Assembly (NCBI GenBank): GCA_947493195.1
Contig: CANLQG010000006.1
Coordinates: 114,402-178,401, forward strand
Origin: an uncultured Sphingomonadaceae bacterium
GTDB lineage: Bacteria > Pseudomonadota > Alphaproteobacteria > Sphingomonadales > Sphingomonadaceae
Direction of reading: 5' to 3'
DNA length: 64,000 nucleotides
Every line of letters starts with the position of its first letter. Positions within the stretch are counted from its first letter, which is position 1. A model generated the notes under the pieces. The model saw nothing but the letters and a program-made list of their open reading frames with translations, had not been told where the DNA came from and ran no database searches. Shown here piece by piece: positions 55,225-64,000 of this stretch. The position numbers and the translations under genes were made by a program.

Positions 55225-55726
55225 GAGGCGCTTCTCCCGCCAACAGGAGCCCGAATTCGCGCTCATCACCAGCATGTCTCTGGTGCCGCTGGCGGCGATA
55301 TTCCTGATCGTGGCGGTGCTCGCCATGAGCACCTACGGTATCAAGCCCCACGCCATCGAAGTCGATCTTCCGCCGCCGGGTCCTCCCGCGTCCATCGAAC
55401 CGCTCAGCCCGCCGATCAACCTGCTCTCCATCGACCGCGAGGGCCAGACTAGTTGGAACAGCCTGCCGGTCACCCGGGACGAGTTGCAGGCAATACTACG
55501 ACAGACACTGTCCGATAATCCCCAACCGGCACTGCATTTCGCGCCCACGGGTGATGCTTCCTACGCGGACGCAATGGCCCTGCTGGATCAAGTGCGGCAG
55601 GCCGGGCTGATCGATGCCTGCTTCGTACTCTCCGACGTCTGGCGTTATCGGCAATACGAAGATGCGGACCCGGATGAGGGGCTCCAGCCATCGCAGCGGC
55701 ACGGCTGCAACTGGCGCAATGGCTAG
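55214..55726 (+). CDS. degenerate ExbD-like protein 4, relay aspartate lost
   Basis: 170 residues from MPTRRRFSRQ; overlaps exbD3 by 11 bases. The membrane helix MSLVPLAAIFLIVAVLAMSTYG aligns without gaps to ExbD2's TPLIDVLLVLL helix through HAIEVDLPPPG, but the essential Asp is Ala (A28). The soluble part (GQTSWNSLPVTRDELQAILRQTLSDNPQPALHFAPTGDASYADAMALLDQVRQAGL) keeps the fold. It probably pairs with ExbD3 or modulates the stator rather than carrying protons. A short Cys-containing tail differs from true ExbDs. Confidence 0.8.
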   Translation: MPTRRRFSRQQEPEFALITSMSLVPLAAIFLIVAVLAMSTYGIKPHAIEVDLPPPGPPASIEPLSPPINLLSIDREGQTSWNSLPVTRDELQAILRQTLSDNPQPALHFAPTGDASYADAMALLDQVRQAGLIDACFVLSDVWRYRQYEDADPDEGLQPSQRHGCNWRNG

Positions 55727-56435
55727 ACCGCTTGCCTGTGTCAATCGCCTGCGCCATCCCTGTCGCGTGCAGGACGAGGAACATTGGCAAGGCATGGGCG
55801 CGCGCCGCCATCTAGGCGCACTTGGCGCTGAACGCGCGCCTCTCCTGCAACTTGTGGAGGCAATCTGCGCCGCCCGCACCGGCCACCGCTTCGCCGACCT
55901 TGCGCCGCTCGCGCCATTTCTCGTCCACGGTGCGGCCGGGGCCATCGCCCGCGACATTCTCGGTGCGCGCGCCCGCCCGGTGCGCGCGGTGCTGTTCGAC
56001 AAGACGCCGGCTTCCAACTGGTCACTCGCCTGGCATCAGGATCGCACTATCGCCGTGCAGGAGCGCGCCGAAGCGGAAGGTTTTCGCAACTGGACGGTCA
56101 AGCAGGGCATCTGCCACGTCGAGCCGCCGTTCGCGCTGCTTGCCGGCATGGTGACGCTGCGCCTGCACCTTGACCATGTGGGAGAGGACAATGCACCGTT
56201 GCTGATCGCCCCCGGATCGCACCGGCTGGGACTGATTTCCGAGGCCCGGATAACCGATGTCGTCGCGAAGTGCGGCAGTGCGGTGTGCCTGGCAGAGGCC
56301 GGCGATGTGTGGAGCTACGCGACACCGATACTGCACGCCTCTGCAGCGTCGCAATCACAGGGTCATCGCCGAGTGTTGCAGGTCGACTATTCGGCAGATG
56401 ACCTGCCCGCGCCTTTGCGCTGGCTGCCCACCTGA
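55719..56435 (+). CDS. phytanoyl-CoA dioxygenase-like oxygenase
   Basis: 238 residues from MARPLACVNR, overlapping exbD4 by eight bases. Fe/2-oxoglutarate pattern: NWSLAWHQDRTIAVQ with the H-x-D pair and a distal His in YATPILHASAASQ, with GDVWSYATP before it. Family members hydroxylate lipids or small molecules. Transcription with exbD4 is suggested by the overlap; a link to TonB-dependent uptake is open. Confidence 0.7.
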   Translation: MARPLACVNRLRHPCRVQDEEHWQGMGARRHLGALGAERAPLLQLVEAICAARTGHRFADLAPLAPFLVHGAAGAIARDILGARARPVRAVLFDKTPASNWSLAWHQDRTIAVQERAEAEGFRNWTVKQGICHVEPPFALLAGMVTLRLHLDHVGEDNAPLLIAPGSHRLGLISEARITDVVAKCGSAVCLAEAGDVWSYATPILHASAASQSQGHRRVLQVDYSADDLPAPLRWLPT

Positions 56436-56439
56436 ACGG

Positions 56440-58911
56440 TCAACCCTCTGGATCTGCTGCCAGCCCCTCCGGCAATCCATCGACCCGCATCGCCGCGCCT
56501 GCCAGCGTTTCGGCCTCCAGCAGCAGTTCGTCGTCCTGCGCGCCCTGCGGCACGCTCTCGCGCCCGATCATCACCATCACCGGCACGGCAAGCGGGCTCA
56601 CGCGATCCAGCTTCACATGGTCCAGTTTCTCGGCCGCCGTATCGAGCAGGTCGCCCAGCCGCCCGATATCGGTCATGCGCGCGCGGGCATCGGCCCATGC
56701 CGCCTCTATCAGCACGTGGTCGGGCTCGTACTTGCGCAATACGTCGTAGATGAGGTCGGTGCTGAAGGTCACCTGCCGCCCGCTCTTGCGCTTGCCGGGA
56801 TGCAGGCGCTCCACCAGGCCGCCGATCACCGCCACCTCGCGGAAAGCACGGCGCAGCAGGTGGGAATCCTGCACCCAGTCGATGAATTCCTCGGTCAGGA
56901 TATCGGGAGAGAGCAACGGGCGCGGGTCTTCCACCGGCTTCAGCCCCCAGACCGCCAGCGAATAGTCGTTAGCCACGAAACCGCCGGGCATCAGGCCCAT
57001 CGATTCCATGCGCGCGGTGATCAGCATGCCCAGCGACTGGTTCGCGTTCCAGCCGGTGAAGGTGTAGTAGACGGTGTAGTGCCGCTTGGCGTGGGGGAAG
57101 CTTTCCACCAGCAGGTTGTCCGGCCCCGGCAGGTGGCTGCGCCAGTCCTGCACCTCCAGCCATTCGCGCACGTCATCGGGAAAGCGCGCCCAGCCCGCCC
57201 GGTCCACCAGCAGCGCGCGAACACGGTCCGCCAGGTGCGTGGTGAGCGGCAGGCGCAACCCGCCGTAGCTGGGGATCATCGCCGCCTTGGAACTGCCGCG
57301 CACGATCAGCTCCATGTCCTTCAGTTGCTCCACTTCCACGTTCACGCCCGCGAACTGGAAGGTGTCGCCCGGTCGCAAGCTGGCGGCAAAGCGCTCCTCC
57401 ACCTTGCCCAGCGAACGGCCATTGCGAAAACGCACTTCCAGCATCTCGGAATCGATGATGATGCCTGCGTTCATGCGGTGGCGCGCTGCCTGCTCGGGAT
57501 GCGTGAGCCGCCATACCCCGTCACGGTCGCGCGTGATGCGCTTGAACTTGTCGTAGGCTTTCAACGCGTAGCCACCCGTCGCCACGAATTCGAGGACGCG
57601 CGAAAACTGCTCGGCGTCGATCATTGCATAGGGCCAGCACGAGCGTACCTCTGCCAGCAGTTCGTCCTCACGGAAGGGGGCCGCGCAGGCTGCGGCCATC
57701 ACGTGCTGGGCCAGCACATCCAGCCCACCGGGGCGGAAATCCTCGCCGTCGCGCTGGCCTTCGTCCACCGCCTGCATGGCCGCGGTCGCCTCCAGGAATT
57801 CGAAGCGGTTGCCCGGCACCAGCAGCGCGCGGCTGGGCTGGTCCAACCGGTGATTGGCGCGGCCTATGCGCTGGAGCAGGCGGGACGAGCCCTTTGGCGC
57901 GCCCATCTGCACCACCATGTCGATATCGCCCCAGTCGACGCCAAGGTCGAGGCTGGCGGTGCAAACCAGCGCGCGCAATTCGCCGCGCGCCATCGCTCCT
58001 TCCACCTTGCGCCGCGCCTCTTTCGACAGGCTGCCGTGGTGGATGCCGATGGGAAGTTTGTCCTCGTTCGCGTCCCACAGGTTCTGGAAGATGTATTCAG
58101 CCAGGAAACGGGTATTGGTGAATACCAGCGTCGTGTTGTTGGCCTTGATGCGCTCGTAAAGCTGCGGGATGGACCACGTGGCCGCGTGGCCGCCCCACGG
58201 CACGCGCTCTTCTTCGGGCAGCAGGATTTCCACCTGCGGCTCTGCCCCCTTCTCGCCCTGCACCAGTTCGACGCTGTCGATGTCTCCCCATGGCGCGATC
58301 CATGCGCGGTAGGCTTCGGGGTCGGCCACCGTGGCGGAAAGGGCAGCGCGCTGCATGTCGGGCGCAATCGCTTGCAGTCGGCTTAGAGCCAGAGCCAGCA
58401 GGTCCCCACGCTTTTGCGTGGCGAAGGCGTGGATTTCGTCCACCACGATGCGTTTCAGTCCGGCGAACAGCGTGAAGCTGTCCTCGTAACTGAGCAGGAG
58501 GGACAGGCTTTCGGGCGTTGTCAGCAGCACGTTGGGCGGGCGCATGCGCTGGCGCTTCTTGCGGTCGGACGGGGTATCCCCGCTGCGCGTTTCGATCCGC
58601 ATGTCGAGACCCATCTCCTCGACCGGGGTGACGAGATTGCGCTGCACGTCGTGCGCCAGTGCCTTCAAGGGCGAGACGTAAAGCGTGTGCAGGCCTTCCG
58701 GTTTCTTGCCCTCGCCAATCCGCGAGGGGCAGAAATCCGCCAGTGTCGGCAGGAAGCCCGCCAGCGTCTTGCCCGCGCCCGTGTCGGCCACCAGCATCGC
58801 GTGCTTGCCCGCGTTAGCCGCTGCCAGCATGTCAGCCTGATGCCGCCGCACGCGCCAGTCGCGGCCGGCGAACCATTCGGCAATTTCAGGGGGGATGGTG
58901 GGCTCTGTCAC
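56440..58911 (-). CDS. ligase-associated DEXH-box helicase (Lhr family)
   Basis: 823 residues from a GTG at 58911 (VTEPTIPPEI); a TTG 13 codons earlier (58950) also fits. Motifs: Q-like DWRVRRHQADML, motif I ADTGAGKTLAGF, motif II VVDEIHAFA (DEXH), motif III ALSATVADP, VI QRIGRANHR, and the long Lhr C-terminal region (GNRFEFLEATAAMQAVDEGQ). In many bacteria it lies with a DNA ligase and MPE-nuclease; neither partner is next to it here. Repair-linked 3'-5' helicase by family. Confidence 0.88.
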   Translation of the reverse strand: MTEPTIPPEIAEWFAGRDWRVRRHQADMLAAANAGKHAMLVADTGAGKTLAGFLPTLADFCPSRIGEGKKPEGLHTLYVSPLKALAHDVQRNLVTPVEEMGLDMRIETRSGDTPSDRKKRQRMRPPNVLLTTPESLSLLLSYEDSFTLFAGLKRIVVDEIHAFATQKRGDLLALALSRLQAIAPDMQRAALSATVADPEAYRAWIAPWGDIDSVELVQGEKGAEPQVEILLPEEERVPWGGHAATWSIPQLYERIKANNTTLVFTNTRFLAEYIFQNLWDANEDKLPIGIHHGSLSKEARRKVEGAMARGELRALVCTASLDLGVDWGDIDMVVQMGAPKGSSRLLQRIGRANHRLDQPSRALLVPGNRFEFLEATAAMQAVDEGQRDGEDFRPGGLDVLAQHVMAAACAAPFREDELLAEVRSCWPYAMIDAEQFSRVLEFVATGGYALKAYDKFKRITRDRDGVWRLTHPEQAARHRMNAGIIIDSEMLEVRFRNGRSLGKVEERFAASLRPGDTFQFAGVNVEVEQLKDMELIVRGSSKAAMIPSYGGLRLPLTTHLADRVRALLVDRAGWARFPDDVREWLEVQDWRSHLPGPDNLLVESFPHAKRHYTVYYTFTGWNANQSLGMLITARMESMGLMPGGFVANDYSLAVWGLKPVEDPRPLLSPDILTEEFIDWVQDSHLLRRAFREVAVIGGLVERLHPGKRKSGRQVTFSTDLIYDVLRKYEPDHVLIEAAWADARARMTDIGRLGDLLDTAAEKLDHVKLDRVSPLAVPVMVMIGRESVPQGAQDDELLLEAETLAGAAMRVDGLPEGLAADPEG

Positions 58912-58987
58912 TGCAGGGAAAGCGTTCGCGCGGTGGCCCGGTTCCGTCAAGCTGGCAGATGGCCCGGGCTGCCTGTGCTAGCCGGGG

Positions 58988-60322
58988 TCAGAGCGAGGAT
59001 AGCGCCGCCTGCGGTGCCTCGTCGCGCCGTTCCAGCATGGCCTTAAGCAAGGCGATCTCGGCCTCGCAGCGGACCGGATGGGTATCGCTTCGCATAGCCT
59101 CGCGCAGTTCGTCCTCGCCAAGGTCGTTGCGCGCGGCGGCATCGACAAAGGCCCATGCAGGAATTTCGGGAGTTTCGGGCCGCTGGCCGGGGGCGGCGAA
59201 ACCGTCCGATTGCAGGACCAAGGCGGCAACGCTCTTCTCGAAGCGCACCCAGTCGGCGCGCATGGCGGGCACGGACCGGTCGAAGCTGGCCCGCGTCACC
59301 TCCCGGCAGGCCGCGTCACCCCCATCCTGCGCAGTTTGCAACCAGGCGAGATGCAGTTGGGCGATCGACCAAGCCTGCTCACGCGGAACGGTGGGCTGGG
59401 CCCGCAGCAGCTCCATGCGCAGGAACTTGCGCGGCGCATCGAGGCTGTCAGGATCCCGGGCAAGCCGCTCAACGAGCGCGCGTGCAAGCCGAGGGTCCTG
59501 TCTGGCGACATCCGCGAAACTCAGGCCGTTGCCGAACAGTGCATCGACCATGGTCTGCAGCCTCGCGCGCGATACCTCACCGCCCCCAGGCGCAGCCACC
59601 GCTACGGCTGCAGGTGAGCCTGCCGGGGTCAGCGCTGTATCGGCGTGCTGAGACCCTCCCTCCGTATCCTCGTTCCCGCCAATGGCGGTGCAAAAACTCA
59701 GCAGCAGCAGGATACCGCCCAGCCAGAACATGCCGTAACGGTCGAGGCCGTGGCGTCGCAGCGCAGCCTCGATGCTGCCCGGCTGGGTCGGGGGATCCGG
59801 TGCCGAGAGATCTATGGGGCCGGTGTCGGGATCGCGCCAGTAACCGGGCGGGTGAGAATAGACGTAAGACCGCGCTGGCTCGAACTGCGCGTCAAGGGTG
59901 TCGAGATAATCGGTTGCGTCGGCGTAGCGATTGCCCGGCTGGTATTCGGGCGCGGTGGTTTCCGGTTCGGGTTCGGGTTCGGGTTCGGGTTCGGGTTCGG
60001 GTTCGGGTTCGGGTTCGGGTTCGGGTTCGGGTTCGGGTTCGGCGGGCCGCTGCCGGTCAGGCTCAGGCGCGTCAACACCCCCTGCCGCGCTGCGCGCAAT
60101 CTCGCGCTCCATTTCTGCAGCGTGAAACAGCGCCTTGTCGCGTGCCGCCGAAAGGTCGGCGAAGGCGGAAATGGAGCTATCCGCATCGAGTGCCTTACGC
60201 TGCGCATCGTAGGCAGCCCGGATCGCTTCCCGGTCGGTCGTGGGGGTGAGGCCAAGGGCCGACCACGGCCATGCACCGCCGGCGAACCTTGCGGCAATCT
60301 CGAGCGGGATGTCTTCGGGCAT
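58988..60322 (-). CDS. single-pass membrane protein with degenerate J-like domain and Glu-Pro repeat
   Basis: 444 residues. N-terminal ~70 residues (WPWSALGLTPTTDREAIRAAYDAQRKALDADSSISAFADLSAARDKAL) look J-domain-like but lack HPD. Then an acidic spacer with 13 Glu-Pro units encoded by GGTTCG repeats (59964-60041), a segment DPDTGPIDLSAP, one helix FWLGGILLLLSFCTAI, and a helical C-terminal domain (WSIAQLHLAWLQTAQDGGDAACREVTRASFDRSVPAMRADWVRFEKSVAALVLQSDG). Function unknown; possibly a membrane scaffold. Confidence 0.7.
   Translation of the reverse strand: MPEDIPLEIAARFAGGAWPWSALGLTPTTDREAIRAAYDAQRKALDADSSISAFADLSAARDKALFHAAEMEREIARSAAGGVDAPEPDRQRPAEPEPEPEPEPEPEPEPEPEPEPEPEPETTAPEYQPGNRYADATDYLDTLDAQFEPARSYVYSHPPGYWRDPDTGPIDLSAPDPPTQPGSIEAALRRHGLDRYGMFWLGGILLLLSFCTAIGGNEDTEGGSQHADTALTPAGSPAAVAVAAPGGGEVSRARLQTMVDALFGNGLSFADVARQDPRLARALVERLARDPDSLDAPRKFLRMELLRAQPTVPREQAWSIAQLHLAWLQTAQDGGDAACREVTRASFDRSVPAMRADWVRFEKSVAALVLQSDGFAAPGQRPETPEIPAWAFVDAAARNDLGEDELREAMRSDTHPVRCEAEIALLKAMLERRDEAPQAALSSL
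59964..60041. repeat. hexanucleotide tandem repeat (GGTTCG)13
   Basis: Thirteen exact copies of GGTTCG, read as (GAACCC-frame) Glu-Pro codons on the minus strand. It lies inside the spacer of the membrane protein gene. Copy number is prone to slippage; the spacer length may vary between strains. Confidence 0.95.
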
Positions 60323-60394
60323 GGTTCTTCGGCGGTCGCGTAGCAGTGCGCAAACGAAGAAATAGGGTCCGCATCAGCGGACCCCTATTTTTCG

Positions 60395-61813
60395 TCAGTG
60401 CCCCAGGCTTTCGCCACGTTCGAGGCCGCTGAGCGAGAGTTGCTCATCGATCTGGTGCAGCAACCGTTCCAGGCCGTCATCGGTGTCGCTCTCTGCGCGG
60501 GCGACCAGCACGTCCTGCGTGTTGGATGCGCGCAGCAGCCACCAGCCATCCTCGGTCGTGACGCGTACGCCGTCGGTGGTATCCGCCACGGCATCGCTGG
60601 CGGCGATGCGGTCGGCGATCTCGCCAATGGCGGCAAACTTGCGGCTCTCGTCCACCTGGAAGCGCAGCTCCGGCGTGTTGAGCATGGCGGGCATTTCGCC
60701 TCGCAACTGGGTGACCGACTTGCCCAGCCGCGCGGCAGCGGCAATCAGGCGCACCCCGGCATAAAGCGCATCGTCATAACCGTAGTAATCATCGGCAAAA
60801 AACACGTGCCCGCTCATTTCCCCGGCCAGCGGCGAGGAAACTTCCTTCATTTTGGATTTAATGAGCGAGTGCCCGGTCTTCCACATCAGCGGCTGCCCGC
60901 CGTGCCTCTCGACATGCTCGAACAGCGCGCGGCTCGCCTTCACGTCGGCGATAATCGTGGCGTTAGGTAGTCTTCCGAGGAGGTCCTCGGCGTAAATCAT
61001 CAGTAGTTGATCCCCCCAGATGATCCGGCCTTCGCCGTCGATTGCGCCGATCCGGTCGCCATCGCCGTCGAATGCCACTCCAAAGTCGAGGTTCTTCTCG
61101 GCGACAAGCGCACGCAGGTCGGCAAGGTTGGCCTCAACAGTGGGATCAGGATGATGATTTGGAAAATTGCCGTCGACTTCAGTGAACAGCAGGTGGTGCT
61201 CACCCGGAAGCCGCTTGGCGAGGAGCTCAAGCGCAGGGCCGGCAGCCCCGTTACCGGCATCCCAGCCAACTTTCAGGGTTTCGAGCGCAGCAGTATCCAG
61301 CCCCGCGAGTGCAGTCAGGAGACGCTCGACATACTCTTCCAGGATATCGACGCTCTCGACCGAACCGGTTCCGTCCAGCCAATCGCCCCCGGTGCCAAGT
61401 TCCCCAAGCCTGGCGATATCGGCGCCGAAGAACGGTCGCCCGCGAAATACCATCTTGAAGCCATTGTAATTGGCGGGATTGTGGCTGCCAGTTATCTGAA
61501 TGCCGCCCTGTACATCTTCGGCTGAAGCTTCCGCGTAATAGAGCATCGGGGTCGGTCCCATGCCGATGCGGCGCACATTGCAACCGCTGGCGGTCAGCCC
61601 TTCAACCAGCGCGTGTTCCAGCATCGGCGAACTGACGCGGCCATCGTAGCCCACAGCCACCATCGGAGCCGGGGCACCCTCGCCCAGATCGCGGCGCAGG
61701 AGCGTGCCGAACCCGCGGCCGATGGCACGGGCATCGTCGGCGCCCAGGGTCTCACCGATAATCCCTCGGATATCGTATTCGCGCAGCACCGTGGTATCGA
61801 ATGTATGGGTCAT
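60395..61813 (-). CDS. phosphomannomutase/phosphoglucomutase
   Basis: 472 residues from MTHTFDTTVL, with AAGGAGCAAAG upstream; a TTG 8 codons earlier exists. Domain 1 has VLREYDIRGIIGETLGADDARAIGRGFGT, GYDGRVSS and GIQITGSHNPANYNGFK with the catalytic Ser-His pair near 100-104. FDGDGDRIGAID is the metal loop, GEMSGHVFFADDYYGYDD the sugar-binding loop, and the C-terminal region handles phosphate. Interconverts hexose 6- and 1-phosphates for polysaccharide and LPS synthesis. Confidence 0.95.
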   Translation of the reverse strand: MTHTFDTTVLREYDIRGIIGETLGADDARAIGRGFGTLLRRDLGEGAPAPMVAVGYDGRVSSPMLEHALVEGLTASGCNVRRIGMGPTPMLYYAEASAEDVQGGIQITGSHNPANYNGFKMVFRGRPFFGADIARLGELGTGGDWLDGTGSVESVDILEEYVERLLTALAGLDTAALETLKVGWDAGNGAAGPALELLAKRLPGEHHLLFTEVDGNFPNHHPDPTVEANLADLRALVAEKNLDFGVAFDGDGDRIGAIDGEGRIIWGDQLLMIYAEDLLGRLPNATIIADVKASRALFEHVERHGGQPLMWKTGHSLIKSKMKEVSSPLAGEMSGHVFFADDYYGYDDALYAGVRLIAAAARLGKSVTQLRGEMPAMLNTPELRFQVDESRKFAAIGEIADRIAASDAVADTTDGVRVTTEDGWWLLRASNTQDVLVARAESDTDDGLERLLHQIDEQLSLSGLERGESLGH

Positions 61814-61850
61814 CTTTGCTCCTTCGGGACCTGACAATTACGGCCCCAGG

Positions 61851-62135
61851 CTAATGCGTGTTGTCGGGCAATTGGTCCAGCAACAAGTCGCGCGCTGCAT
61901 TCGCTTCGTGAACCTTGGCGCCGGAGCCGCCGCGGTCGGGATGCACCACGGCGACCAGCCGCTTATGCGCGGCAATTATTTCAGTTCGAGTGGCAAACCG
62001 CGACACGCCGAGCAAATCGCGTGCATTGGCCATAGCCTGTTCGCGAGCCGATGTTTTCGGCTGCCACGGCCAGCGCTTGAATATGAAATAATAGAGCAGG
62101 ATCACCGCCCCGATGATGACGATGAACTTGCCCAT
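61851..62135 (-). CDS. mini J-domain membrane protein
   Basis: 94 residues: an N-terminal hydrophobic helix (FIVIIGAVILLYYFIF) then a J domain with the catalytic HPD (AAHKRLVAVVHPDRGGSGAKVHEANAARDLLL). A membrane-anchored Hsp40 resembling Pam18/TIM14 or DjlC types; recruits and activates an Hsp70. It lies between mipZ and pgm on the same strand, six bases from mipZ. Confidence 0.85.
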   Translation of the reverse strand: MGKFIVIIGAVILLYYFIFKRWPWQPKTSAREQAMANARDLLGVSRFATRTEIIAAHKRLVAVVHPDRGGSGAKVHEANAARDLLLDQLPDNTH

Positions 62136-62141
62136 TACCCG

Positions 62142-62972
62142 TCAGGCCGGCTCGACCATGGGTGTCGTCACCGGCGTGACACCTGCATCGTCGCGCTGCG
62201 GCACGCGCAGGTTCAGGTTGGCGATAAGGTTGCGCAGTTCCTGCCGGGCGACGAGGTGGCTGGTGCCCAGCTCTCCCAGATGCCCCTTGTCGAGCAGTGT
62301 CAGGCCGGAAGGAAACAGTTCGCGGTAGATCACGCGCTCGGAAAGGCCCTGCACGGCGCGAAAGCCCACGCGCTTGGAAAGCTCTGTCAGCGCCTCGTCG
62401 ATGCGCCGCTGGTTGCGGGCGTCGGTGTATCCGGTGCGGTTGCGCACCACCACCCAGTCCATCTCGCGCTTCTGCTGCTCTATGGTTGCCCGGCTGCGCT
62501 TGATGCGCGCTTCCCAGATCAGTTCGGCATAGAAACTGAGCTTGCGCACCTTGAAGCTCTCTGCATCGACCTGGCCGATGAGGTCGAAGTCCACGAAACT
62601 GTCGTTCATCGGCGTCACCAGCGTATCGGCACTGGCGGCCACGTGGCGGGCAAAGGGATCGTCGCGCCCCGGCGTATCGAACAGCAGGAAGTCCATGCCC
62701 CTGCCGATGCGCGCGGCCTCTTCCTCCAACTCCTCCACGCTGTCACCGTGACACACGTCGAATATTGGACCGGCCAGTTGCACATTGCGGCGGCGCTGGG
62801 TTTCGGCACGGTTCTCGCAATAGCGGTAAAACGTCCGCTGGCGCACATCGAGGTCGAGTGCGGCGACTTTCGCCCCCTGATAGGCCAGCGCCACCGCCAC
62901 ATGTACGGCAGTGGTGGACTTGCCGGTGCCGCCCTTTTCGTTGGCGAAGACGATACGATGCGGGGCAGTCAC
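62142..62972 (-). CDS. mipZ: division-plane positioning ATPase MipZ
   Basis: 276 residues from a GTG at 62972 (V/MTAPHRIVFANEKGG matches family starts); an ATG eight codons up (62996) is the other option. Deviant Walker A KGGTGKST, ParA-type fold with DLDVRQRTFYRYCENR, FLLFDTPGRDDPFARHVAASADTLVTPMNDSFVDFDLI, and the C-terminal MDWVVVRNRTGYTD. It forms a polar gradient that keeps FtsZ at midcell. Found in alphaproteobacteria. Divergent from panC. Confidence 0.9.
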   Translation of the reverse strand: MTAPHRIVFANEKGGTGKSTTAVHVAVALAYQGAKVAALDLDVRQRTFYRYCENRAETQRRRNVQLAGPIFDVCHGDSVEELEEEAARIGRGMDFLLFDTPGRDDPFARHVAASADTLVTPMNDSFVDFDLIGQVDAESFKVRKLSFYAELIWEARIKRSRATIEQQKREMDWVVVRNRTGYTDARNQRRIDEALTELSKRVGFRAVQGLSERVIYRELFPSGLTLLDKGHLGELGTSHLVARQELRNLIANLNLRVPQRDDAGVTPVTTPMVEPA

Positions 62973-63040
62973 GAGCGGGCTTTCTCCATTGGGCATGTGG
63001 CGCTAGGCCGTGGCACCCAGTCTATCGGAGCCTTGCGCCC

Positions 63041-63904
63041 ATGCAAACAGTGACCACCCTGCCCAACCTGCGCCAAGCTGTGGATGAATTGCGCGGCAGC
63101 GCCCTGAAACGGGACACCGTAGCGCTGGTGCCCACCATGGGCGCGCTGCACGAAGGGCACCTGACGCTGGTGCGCGAGGCGGCGAGGCTGGCCGACCATG
63201 TGGCAGTCTCCATCTTCGTGAACCCACGCCAGTTCGGCCCGAACGAGGACTTGGACGCCTACCCGCGTCAGATGGCCGAGGACTCTGCCAAGCTGGAGGT
63301 CGAGGGCGTGGCCCTGCTGTGGGCCCCGGACATGGAGGCGATGTATCCCGCAGGTTACGCCACGAATATCAGCGTGTCCGGCGTCAGTGCCGGGCTTTGC
63401 GGAGCGGACCGGCCGGGACACTTCGACGGCGTGGCAACGGTGGTGTGCAAGCTGTTCAACCAGGTACGCCCCGACATGGCGCTGTTCGGCGAGAAGGACT
63501 GGCAGCAACTCGCCGTCATCCGCCGCATGGCCCGCGACCTCGACCTGACGCAACCTAGCGCCGATGCTATTCATGGCGTGCCGATCGTGCGCGATCCTGA
63601 TGGCCTCGCGATGAGCAGCCGCAACGCCTACCTGTTGCCTGAACACCGCGCTGCCGCTGCAACCCTGCCGCGCGCCATGGACGAAGCCATCGCCCGCATC
63701 CGCGACGGGCAGGAGGCCGCGCCCACGCTCGCCATGCTGGAGGACCAGCTGCTGGGCGCGGGCTTTGCCAGTGTCGATTATGCCGAATTGCGCGATGCCG
63801 ATACCATCGCCTTGCTGAATGGTGAAAACGGCAATGCCCGCCTGTTCGTTGCCGCGCGCATTGGGGGCACACGGCTGATCGACAACAAGCCGGTCCAACA
63901 GTGA
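63041..63904 (+). CDS. panC: pantothenate synthetase (pantoate-beta-alanine ligase)
   Basis: 287 residues from MQTVTTLPNLRQ. PTMGALHEGHLTLVR holds the HIGH-like motif (HEGH), VSIFVNPRQFGPNEDLDAYPRQ, FDGVATVVCKLFNQVRPDMALFGEKDWQQLAVI with the KMSKS-like part, and GLAMSSRNAYLLPEHR. Makes pantothenate from pantoate and beta-alanine. 44-68 bases separate it from the divergent mipZ. Confidence 0.96.
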   Translation: MQTVTTLPNLRQAVDELRGSALKRDTVALVPTMGALHEGHLTLVREAARLADHVAVSIFVNPRQFGPNEDLDAYPRQMAEDSAKLEVEGVALLWAPDMEAMYPAGYATNISVSGVSAGLCGADRPGHFDGVATVVCKLFNQVRPDMALFGEKDWQQLAVIRRMARDLDLTQPSADAIHGVPIVRDPDGLAMSSRNAYLLPEHRAAAATLPRAMDEAIARIRDGQEAAPTLAMLEDQLLGAGFASVDYAELRDADTIALLNGENGNARLFVAARIGGTRLIDNKPVQQ

Positions 63905-64000
63905 ACGGAGAATGCGGGAGAAGTTGGAGCGGGTAAGGGGAGACTGCTTTGCCGCCAGATAGGCGTCAGATTCTGTAGCCCCAGTTTCAGTAATTTCCGG
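63905..64000. other. 3' end of window
   Basis: No supportable gene in the last 96 bases; the next gene lies beyond the window edge. Confidence 0.3.

Noticed and set aside
59645..60343. Rightward ORF rich in Gly-Phe/Gly-Ser repeats
   Set aside because: Antisense shadow over the GGTTCG repeat of the membrane protein gene.

Overview
The window is from the chromosome of a high-GC alphaproteobacterium, most likely a sphingomonad close to Erythrobacter/Altererythrobacter (Sphingomonadales). The grounds are a serine palmitoyltransferase with its own acyl carrier protein, DivK and MipZ (alphaproteobacterial cell-cycle proteins), a compact gene transfer agent (GTA) head-tail cluster, a TonB-ExbB-ExbD-ExbD locus, and many small secreted proteins of unknown family. 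The species call is inference; no rRNA or tRNA gene was seen.

Layout. 1-3.2 kb: partial HAD hydrolase, DUF3572 protein, DivK-like regulator, ACP plus serine palmitoyltransferase (sphingolipid start), OsmC protein. 3.2-5.8 kb: arsR-arsC-ACR3 arsenic operon and a YqaA-type membrane protein, both read leftward. 5.9-9.6 kb: an accessory island with an IS1595-type transposase, a frameshifted DUF3800 gene, a 46-residue protein that starts back to back with it, and a compact type II restriction-modification pair. 9.8-24.1 kb: a GTA cluster in canonical order (TerS, TerL, portal, small membrane protein, protease, capsid, connector, tail genes, tape measure, DUF2460/TIM-like fusion, DUF2163 hub, NlpC/P60 peptidase, host-specificity protein, DUF2793), with no integrase, repressor, replication or lysis genes. 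Hairpin-rich repeats sit between GTA modules and a strong terminator follows the capsid gene.

24.1-43.6 kb is mostly housekeeping: sodC, queC, hslO, argF-argD, a twin cold-shock-domain protein with a glycine-rich N-terminus, a fatty-acid hydroxylase family enzyme, a PII-amtB-PII nitrogen locus behind a near-perfect sigma-54 promoter, prfC, pheS-pheT, an AraC regulator divergent from a CsgG-like/SH3 protein, and rpmI-rplT. 43.8-51.6 kb: hisN, prs, a lipoprotein gene bracketed by hairpin repeats, glpX and hom separated by two opposite-strand tandem secreted paralogues, and further secreted proteins. 52-56.4 kb: tonB, exbB and four consecutive exbD-like genes, the last lacking the proton-relay aspartate, then a PhyH-type oxygenase. 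56.4-64 kb: an Lhr-type helicase, a Glu-Pro-repeat membrane protein, phosphoglucomutase/phosphomannomutase, a mini J-domain protein, mipZ and panC.

Most interesting are the apparent move of the TIM-barrel-like domain from GTA gp15 into gp12; a family of modular hairpin repeats whose stems change in a compensated way while loops and linkers stay fixed, concentrated inside the GTA cluster; the exbD quartet with a degenerate fourth member; and the restriction-modification island next to the GTA. Everything here was read by eye; family assignments rest on recognised motifs and were not checked by database search.
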